Under the pieces are notes generated by a model, which was not told the DNA's origin, did no database searches, and saw nothing but the letters and a program-made list of their open reading frames with translations. Positions 56,036-64,000 of a stretch of DNA of 64,000 nt are shown piece after piece; the stretch's first letter is position 1, and each line of letters opens with the position of its first letter. Origin of the DNA: Cryptomeria japonica. Taxonomy: Eukaryota; Streptophyta; Pinopsida; Cupressales; Cupressaceae. Location of the stretch: the NCBI RefSeq assembly GCF_030272615.1, contig NC_081408.1, positions 204,315,113 through 204,379,112 of the forward strand, written 5' to 3'. Position numbers and translations under genes: made by a program.

Positions 56036-57551
56036 GATAATATTAATGAAAATAATGATGGTGATGACCATCAATCTTTACATGTTGTTGATGTATTTGA
56101 TGTTGAAATACCAAATACAGAGGGATTACTAAGTGCTGATGTTTGTGCAAGTGAAAATGTACCATATGATGAAAATTAGAATTGTTTGGTACAAACAATA
56201 GTTGACCCTCACTTAAACATTGATAATGTCACTTGTGTTGAGGATGAAGTAAATGTATTTCCAGATTTCACTTCTTGTAATCATGTTGATGATCTTTCTA
56301 TTTTGAAAGCTATGCACAATGTTAATTCAGAAAATTTCAAGGGTATGCATGATTGCAATGAAAATATAACACACATGGATGGACAAATTTTTATGGAATC
56401 TCACATGGAACAGTAAAGTGTAATGCAAGTCCAAAAGATTGTAGAACTTAAGAAGGCTCTTGAGGTTGTGGATAATATTGGAGATGCTTCAAGTTGTTGA
56501 TGAAGACCTTCTACAATATAGTGAAGAGGATTCTTCGAAAAAGGACTGTGAATTGAATGCTTGTACACTTGATCAAAATGTTGATCTAACAGATTGTTTT
56601 ATCACAGAAAATTTTAGTGAACATGCTGAAAACTCATCTGATGAAGTAAATGGCAATGACGTTCATTTTCATTCTCTGGTTGATGACGAGTGTTCTATTG
56701 GTGAAGAAGATCAATTGTGGCAAGATAAGAATGATTATCTCGATTTTGAGAATGATGGTCATAGAATGAAATCTTATGGATGTGAAACATGGAACACTAA
56801 GGATTGTTCCAACCAAGTTTCATTTTCCTCTTTGTCTGATGAAAATGATTATGATGATAATGCAAATGGTATCTTTAGCAATTTAACTAATGTTCTATTC
56901 AATGTTGGTATAGATACGAACCAATGACTTCAGTGTCATAATGTTCATAAGGGGATTCTTCATTTTGTTTCTAACCCTTTGTATGAAGAAATAACTGATC
57001 AACTAGATGTTGTAAATGATGAACCAGTCCATAATACTAATGAAATTCCGAATAGCAATAGCATGGGTTGTAAAAAATTATTTCATGATGAAGGTAAGAG
57101 GCATGGGTTGTGTGGTGATTACTTAAGACCATAAATGAAAGTGTTTTAGGTGGATGTAAGCCTAAAAGGGAAAAAGTTAGCTAACAATTTGCTTCAGCTA
57201 GAGGTATGCATTCTTTTCCATGAATGGGATGTTGAGAATGCAAAATTTTTGAGTTTGATAAACAAGGAGAGTATAGAGTGTGATCAGCATAGTGAAGTAT
57301 CAAATTTGGGTTGTAACATTTATGCTCCTTGTTTGCATCAGTTGGTTAGTAGTGTCCCTCATTCTATTGATTTAAATGATAATAAGGTATGTTCTGATAA
57401 GAATTACAATGTTGAAAATGAATGTTTTATTTTTGAGATTCAGCATTATGATGCCCTTGCAAATGGTAGAATTGATTGGGATAGTGAAGTGTATTGCAGT
57501 TTTTGGGATGGCCTCTATGGTGAATTGTCTCATGTTATTACTTGTGTTTAA
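56036..57551 (+). pseudogene. Acidic reading frame downstream of gag
   Basis: It continues from gag in the same frame to 56416, then shifts near 56440-56460 to another frame that runs to 57551 with three stops. The encoded stretch of about 500 residues is rich in Asp, Glu, Asn, Ser and isolated Cys and His (DFENDGHRMKSYGCETWNTK, SIGEEDQLWQDKNDYLDFEN, CNIYAPCLHQLVSSVPH). No known domain is recognised. Some large gypsy elements carry similar acidic linkers. It may be a Gag extension or a decayed linker with pol removed. Confidence 0.5.
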
Positions 57552-57957
57552 GTAGTGTGTGATTACAAAGTTCAGAATCAGACAAGACGTATGCACACCA
57601 GCTATTATAGTAATGAGACAACAGATGTTGATTATAAGAATTATGCTCAGCTGTTATTGAAAAGTGCCTTTGTTTGGATCATGGTATCAAGTGATGAGAA
57701 TCAGATTTTTGATAGAGGTAAATGCTAAGATTGATTGAGCAGTTTATGATCAGTTGTCAGTATGCTTATATATTTTGTATAGTTGCTTTGCTTCAGTTGT
57801 GTGGTTTTCAATAAAGTGCCCTCTTGTTTGGGTAGAATAAGGATGCCCTATTTTTGAGAAGAAATGAGAAAGTGATCCATTTTTGGGTGGTCTGCTTAAC
57901 CATTGACTCTATGTTCTTGTGTTAATCTTGCAATCAACCATCCCCAGTTAGAGCCAC
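57552..57957 (+). other. 3' end of interior, inverted primer-site-like sequence
   Basis: There is no purine tract before the 3' LTR. The bases 57940-57957 read, on the minus strand, GTGGCTCTAACTGGGGAT, which resembles the primer site at 54295. Confidence 0.6.
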
Positions 57958-60900
57958 TGTTGGGACTCATTAAAATTGAGTCAAGTTTAGAGGCCCAATT
58001 CAAAAATTTTCTTTGCATTTCTAAATAAGTCAATTTGAAAGGCCTAGTTAGAGAGAGGGAAAGTGGAGCCAGTTGATTTTCAAAGGGTAAGGCTCGGTAT
58101 TCATGTCCCACACCTTTCATTTGGCCTATACAGTGATGTGTAACTTTCAGAATTTAGTTTGGAGAAGCTTATCAAGTACCCATTTCGAGGGGTGAGCTGA
58201 AAGTGCATTTTAGGCACAAATGTAGTTTTTATTGAGTAGCCTACTTTGAGCGATTATATCTTTTGTCCTGTATATTTTCATGAAGAATTTAAAAATGGAT
58301 TCAATTGTATGCATAAATGTGAGTCATTCTGCTAAAGTTCAAGTCTTGATGAATCCATTTGCTCAGTTTTTGAAGATCAATTTGTTTGTAGTTTCTATGT
58401 TTTGGCAAGTCCCTATTTCGATAGCTAGTCCGAGCCTTGTTTTGCACAAGTGGAAAAGTTGCCTCAGTAAGCGTCATGTTAGAATGTTTGTTCTGGGTTA
58501 ATTCTAGTATAAATGACAAGCTATGTTTCCAATTTCAGGCTCCTACCAATCTGTTTGATTCATTTTCAAAAGGGTTCATTTAGCCATCATTTTCAGTTAT
58601 CCGTACTTTCATTGCTATATCAGTTTAAGTAGTTGTTTTTATGAGCACACCATTTGCGTCTAGTCAGGATTTTGGTCAAGCTGAGAATTCAAAGATTTAG
58701 TATGTACTTCAAGGTACCTATGTTTCAAATTTGAGGGCCTACGGAGGTCATTTGATATTTTTGAGAAAGGCGTCATGTGTTGCTAGAATATTGATTTCAT
58801 TAGGTCCGCAGTGCCGACAAAGCCAATTGGTCATTTTTGATTATTAATATCTCTTCGCTCGGGACTCGTCTTGAGAAACCATTTTGTATATTTCATGCTT
58901 GCATATCAAAGTACACACCTGTCAGATGGCAAGGTCCAGAAAGGTGTTTTGTCCACTTTGAAAATTACGTATTTGCGATTAAGTACGAAAATGTCACGTA
59001 ATTGACTGAAGGTTGCAAAATTCAGTCTAATGATCCGAAAATGTTGCCAATCATTTCTAGAGGTGTGTTTGAGGTGTCTGAAGCTTTTCAGAGGTCAATT
59101 GCATGAAAACAAAATTTTTTTTAGTCGGACCCACTTTGGGGCCCGACCTGGCTCAATTGCAATTCACCAGTAGGATGGTGAAAGGTGACTTCATTTGACT
59201 GGTTACATGTGGATGGATGGACATATATCTGAAATGCTAATGTGTAGGCCAAAGAGAGAAATATGTAGTCTTAGATAGCAACTTGTCAAGAAAAACTTCA
59301 ATACTTAGATTCATTACTCTCTTGTGTTTTTTCAATCATCTCCTTATATAAGGGATAGAGAGGTCACGGTTCCAATTTCACTCAGACCTTTGATATTATT
59401 CAAGGTTTATTTGATTGTCAATTTGCTACAAATTACTACGTCTTGATGGAATAACAAACACTTCTTGCGGGCAGCAATTGGTTGATCTTTTCAACAATGC
59501 AATGGTAGATCAAAGCCAAGAGCTCCACGTGCCTCCCCATCTCCCTTTGCTTTGGCGTGAGTCTTCCCCTCTCCTGCATGGTGTGTGAATTGGCAATGCA
59601 GATTTTTTCAAGCAAGGAAACATAGAAATAAAAAAAACCTCCCACGTGGTGTTGGAAGGGGATAATGTCAACAGTTTTATAACCCCTTTAGCATCCTTCT
59701 TCTCCTCATGTGCTCTCCCTCTAGTAGCAGTAACAACTTCCTCCCTACATGGAAGCCAGTTGAGGGTAAGTGCAGAGGTAAAAAACGTGGAGGATGGGTA
59801 GGGTGGCATAAAGGGGGCCATAGAAACTTTTAAACAAATGAAATTTTGCAATAGTAGTCCAATAACCCCTCTGCGTGGATGGTGGAGGAAAGGAACAATA
59901 GAACATTCAGGCAAATGCCAATCAAACAAAGCCCCCTTATCCCCTACCCAACATGGTGAAGGAGGCATAGAAACTAATTACAAATCTTAGAATGTCTGAA
60001 GTAGTGATTCCCTTAGTGTTGTTTCTGATCTTTATTGCTAATTTTATGCGTCCTTTGCATATATACCCAGTCGCATCAGACCGAAATCAGAGATAACATG
60101 CATATGTCTAAAGTAATATCAGGCATAACAACCATTAAATCATCAGGACATAAATATGATAAGAAATTGGTAGATCAGTAGAAGAGTATCTGGTGAAAAG
60201 GGCACAAAATGAAAACAAGAAAATGCAACACCAGTTTCTCCCCTGCGTGGATGGTGGAGGAGAAGGAGTATGGAAACCTTCAAAGTGTTTATGACACAGA
60301 GAAAATGAGGATGGCAATGTAAAACTGCATTCTCTCCTCCCTCACGTTGGTGTATGGAAACCATAAAAAATGCAAATGGAAGCCCCAGTGATGAGTGAGC
60401 TGATGGTAAGAAGGCATTGGGGACGATTTAAAACAGTAAAATGCATTTAGCAATAGAAACCCCCTCTGCGTAGCTATTTGGAAGCCACATTAAATATGTA
60501 GCAAATGCATTTGGTAGGTATAAAGATAATGTCCATGACCTTACCAACATTTGCCCTCCCCTATGTGGTGTTTGGGCATCAAAATTTCAATAAAATGTAC
60601 AGAAAACACCATTAAAGTTGCAAAAATTGCTTCAAAATGCATTCTGAGGTATCATTCATTATCCCACATTCACTATGAAGGGTAACTTTTTGGTATTTAA
60701 ATCTAAATCTCCACTAATGCATAATGTCCAAGCCATCAATGCTTTTGACGGACGGTGCCTGATGGGCACCCAAGGTAGACCCCATGCATGTGGGTGCACA
60801 TTCCAAGGTGACCAGGAGGTGAAAGATGATGATAGGTGGACTCCATATAGGCACACTTCCCGAGGCAGATAGGCAAATTTTGCGCAGGAGGGCCAGCTTA

Positions 60901-62518
60901 ACCAGTGAGCAAGTCCAAGATGATCTGACAAAGTGCATTGATTCATGAAGGCAAGGTGCTCACTCGTTAGAGGCCGCGAAATGGCGAAAAAATTTCCGAA
61001 AATGCAACGAGGTAAAGATCATGCAAGTTTCAAGAGATCGGACGGCTCGCACTACTTCGCGAAGGCAAGATGCTCACTTGTTAGAGGTTTTGAAATGGTG
61101 AAAGCCAGGTGGCGATGATGTGGCAGGTACAGTCAAATGTCTAGCAAGTAGGTCCTGTCCTAGTGGCGATGATGTGGCACGAAGGTGGCACCTAGGTGGA
61201 TGACAAGCAAGCAGACACGTGGTGGTGATGAGGTGTCAGTTGAGGTGGCACCCAGTAGACCCTATGAACCAATCGGAGGTTGCCACATGGCAAGGCATCA
61301 AGGCACAATCAGAGCAAAAATCAAAATTAAAATCATTTTAAATACATAGTGCAAACTATATTAAAAATTCAAAAAATTTAAATGATTGTGCACATGTGAC
61401 TGATTAGTTCACCCAGGGTTGTATTTTTTGCGAAAATATGAAGTATTCTATTTTTCCAGAAAGCTCTCAAACTGAGGAATGTAGTTATGAATTTTGTTTC
61501 AACAAAGATTAGACATTTTGAGAGCAATTTCCATGGGAAAGAAGAAGGTAAAGAATTTCAGTTAGAGAAAATAGACACTTGGCAATTTCGATTACAGATC
61601 TGATATTTCCCTCCACTTCTTATTCTCAATTCTTCTGAATTGTAGGGGTTCCAAAAATTTGGGGAAATTCTCTAGATTTGATGGCTTCCATTTTCTGAAT
61701 ATCTTGACTCAAGTTTGTAAATGCTTTTGTTTGGTTTCAGGGTACAGAGGATTACAGTGCAGTATTCAAGATGTGCTTTCTAGTTGCAGACTTTACTTGT
61801 GTCAGGCATGAGTAATTTCCCACAATATTGTCTCTGTGATATGTTTTCTTCATTAGTATGAATTCAATCCTTAAGGAGGATGAAATTTGTCAATTTCAAG
61901 GAAGTTGTGTGATTGTTTGTGGGTATCCTTCAAGGAAGGTTTTAAATTCTATAATCAGTCATGAATAATGGAATGTGTCCCAGATTTGATGATTTTTTGT
62001 GAGTGAAACTGAGTAATGCATTAATATAAGGTGTTAATGCAGGGATATCATTTGAGGAGAACCAATTGGTGAGTAGGATACATATTTAAAGTTCTGTGTG
62101 TGACTCTATTTCCCAATGAACAAGGCACTAGTCTTGCAAGTTTGGGGATGCTTTCAGATCAAACAAATTAAGAGAAAATCTATTTCCCTTTATGTTTAGG
62201 CATGTGTTCTTCTCATTCCAGGCTCTATTTTCATTTATGATTTATACAGATCTAGCCAATTTGTTGTGTGTTTCTAGATTTGGTGAGTTTATGGAATGAT
62301 CTATCTACTTATTATTGATGCAGTTATGTGTCTATAATCATTGTATTTAATGAATCAAAGGGTGTCCCCCCCTAGGTCTAGCAGAACCTGAAGTGCAAGA
62401 GGATCATTAGGATCCTATGTTATGTTGTCCAATCCCTAAAGTGTTTCATTGATTGAGGTTGGCTATCTCATAGATAGATTTGGAGGTGTTCTTGGGTTAT
62501 CACTTTTGGTGAACAACA
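57958..62518 (+). repeat. 3' LTR, 4.56 kb
   Basis: It is collinear with the 5' LTR, with substitutions and the 73-bp deletion at about 59771. The TATA box is at 59345-59352. It ends GTGAACAACA at 62518. Confidence 0.9.
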
Positions 62519-63230
62519 AAAGTAAAGGAGATTGCCACTTTACATGATACTCCTTCTCCATCTACAAATCTTCCTCGTTATACCTTAGATTTCAAACAAA
62601 TTTATTATGTTGTTCCTCCATCTAGTTAATTGCAACATTCTTATAGTCGTAGCTTTCATATAATGGCAAAACAAGATTTAAAGGACAAGGAATTGGGAAA
62701 TTTGAGCATGGAATTCGTCTCCCTATAAACCCTCCTACATGAACTACTACAAGAGGCTAAGGAAATGGTACTCCTCTTTCTATGGATGAATTCATTAGAC
62801 TCCAAAATATTAACAACCATCTTCAAAAAAAGAAATAAAAAGAGCCCATAAGAATGTTTCTTCTTCAAACATCCTTTTTGTTCATTTCATAAAAACCATG
62901 ACCATAATGCTGATGATTGCCCTGACTTTCAAAAATCTATTCAAGATGGCATAGATAGTGGAAAAATTAGTATTATGGATAATGAATCTTCTTTTTCTAA
63001 CAATCCTTCCCCTTCACGTCAAGAAGATATTTACCATCCTAAAAGATTAGCTACAAGAATCTATTGGAGATTGAAATGTGATAAGAACATTTCCTTTCCT
63101 CCTCAAAATAAAAACAAAAATCTTAAGCAAGTGAATGGTATTGAATATTTCATTTTCATGATTCATATTCACATTCTCTTGGAAAATGTTATGCATTTAA
63201 GAAATTTGTTCAAATGAAATATGATCTTGA
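62519..63230 (+). pseudogene. Gypsy C gag, part 2, with zinc motif
   Basis: The frame reads KEIATLHDTPSPSTNLPRY and YTLDFKQIYYVVPPSS, then after stops and shifts MDEFIRLQNINNHLQKK, and near 62880-62925 CSFHKNHDHNADDCPDFQKS. The C-x2-H-x4-H-x4-C zinc motif corresponds to the one in gypsy B near 17680. Next come ISIMDNESSFSNNPSPSRQE and a basic segment. The gag core between the two gag parts is not evident and may be lost. Several stops and frameshifts make it non-functional. Confidence 0.6.
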
Positions 63231-64000
63231 ACAAATTTGTCTCACAAAAGATCTAGCTATATTTTTTAAGTAAAAGCATAGTGCCTTAGCACTTCTTTTC
63301 CCTTCATGTTTCTCTTCACCCTATGACATAAGTAGGCAACTTAACTGGGGGCTCTTTATCATTTGTGGTTGTATTGTTTCAATTTCATATACATTGGGGC
63401 AGCAACATGAAGTCCACTTTCCTTCTTCTTTCTAGACATTTATCTTTATCTTTGAGCATTATTTATTATTAGATCTCCTTTCTTGCATTGAGTTAATCTT
63501 ATGTGAGCATGTAAATGTTCTTTGGTTTTCCACTTTGCTTGGAGAGGATTTTCTTTAATAAGTAATGCACCTCTTCTCTTTCTCACATTCTCGTGGAAAG
63601 GGGTATCTCTTCTATAGTTGTGATTATTCTCGAACATGATATGCTCCCTTGCATGGAATAATCTCTAGAGAAGTACATATTCCTTTCTTTGAAGAATTTT
63701 TTCCATTAGGAAGGTGTATCATTTGAAAATAAACACCATTGGAAGATGTGTCCCTCTTTTTCCCGTTGTCCTTCTTACTTGGGGGCCAAGGATTTACACT
63801 TCTATTCCTTTCTCTCTATCTCGAGTATCACTATTTCCTTTAGGGGCTTCAATTTTCATACATTATTATCATTTCTATATTCTTAATCCCCCTTGGGGAA
63901 CATGTGATGCTTTTTGTTTCCTTCTTTTGAAGATTACTACTTCTTGAGATGTGTATTTTACACATACTAGGGTGCTTTCTTGCATGCATTCATGAAAGTA
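63231..64000 (+). other. Gypsy C interior, no gene recognised
   Basis: T-rich DNA without a clear reading frame. It is expected to lead to protease beyond the window, but no motif is visible here. Confidence 0.4.

Larger units (their letters stand above)
49638..62518 (+). mobile_element. Giant-LTR, gag-only retrotransposon (LARD/TR-GAG-like)
   Basis: Two direct repeats of 4,653 and 4,561 bp flank a 3,667-bp interior. The primer site TGGTGACTCTACTGGGGA follows the 5' LTR. The interior encodes a gag and a long acidic reading frame but no protease, reverse transcriptase, RNase H or integrase. Flanking AAGG (49634-49637) and AAAG (62519-62522) resemble a 4-bp target duplication with one mismatch. 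The element lies inside the gag of gypsy C. LTR and interior lengths are close to those of the LARD class known from cereals, and gag-only elements are known as TR-GAG. Its polymerase must come from another element. Confidence 0.85.
47170..64000 (+). mobile_element. Ty3/gypsy element C, 5' part, interrupted
   Basis: The element has an LTR (47170-48289), a primer site, a leader and gag part 1 (to 49637), is interrupted by a 12.9 kb element, and continues with gag part 2 from 62519. Protease and polymerase would lie past the window end. It is the same family as gypsy B but in the opposite orientation. Confidence 0.75.

Noticed and set aside
1-64000. tRNA or rRNA genes
   Set aside because: I saw no cloverleaf-like A and B box pairs or conserved rRNA blocks. 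Primer-site motifs only mimic tRNA 3' ends.

Overview
This 64 kb window looks like intergenic DNA from a large, repeat-rich plant genome. Nested LTR retrotransposons, leader and LTR lengths typical of plant elements, a plant-type L1 LINE with a C-terminal RNase H domain and heavy C-to-T decay all fit a seed plant, possibly a gymnosperm. I see no intact host gene. Everything recognisable is a mobile element or a decayed gene copy.

Positions 1-15272 hold a nest of elements. The plus-strand tail of a Ty3/gypsy element (gypsy A: pol end 12201-12471, LTR 14211-15272) abuts a plus-strand Ty1/copia element (gag-pol 2-3667, LTR 10698-12186). That copia element is split by a minus-strand, non-autonomous copia-like element (copy 1, 4118-10678). 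Copy 1 has LTRs, primer-binding site and polypurine tract, but carries only a Gag-like gene with four zinc knuckles and a long reading frame of unknown function.

Positions 15880-21303 are a minus-strand gypsy remnant (gypsy B: LTR, leader, gag, protease). A second copy of the non-autonomous element lies at 23467-30018, and an isolated LTR of the same family is at 40205-40970. The stretch 30915-36562 is a candidate DNA transposon. It has GGGCCCCCG-rich blocks in both orientations at its ends, a broken DDE-like transposase, an opposing proline-tract reading frame and a roughly 0.9 kb array of AT-rich palindromes.

Positions 41500-42575 hold a decayed protein gene I do not recognise. It is followed by a minus-strand, 5'-truncated L1-type LINE (42803-46262). 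A gypsy element of the same family as B begins at 47170 on the plus strand (gypsy C). Its gag is interrupted at 49637/62519 by a 12.9 kb element with LTRs of about 4.6 kb and a gag-only interior, which resembles the LARD/TR-GAG classes.

The most interesting content is the pair of pol-less copia-like elements with a shared unknown ORF2, and the giant-LTR gag-only element. The latter has a primer-site-like sequence in reverse orientation where its polypurine tract should be. Both would have to depend on reverse transcriptase and integrase supplied by other elements. LTR borders were placed by eye from TG...CA ends, adjacent primer sites and repeat comparison, so they may be off by a few bases.
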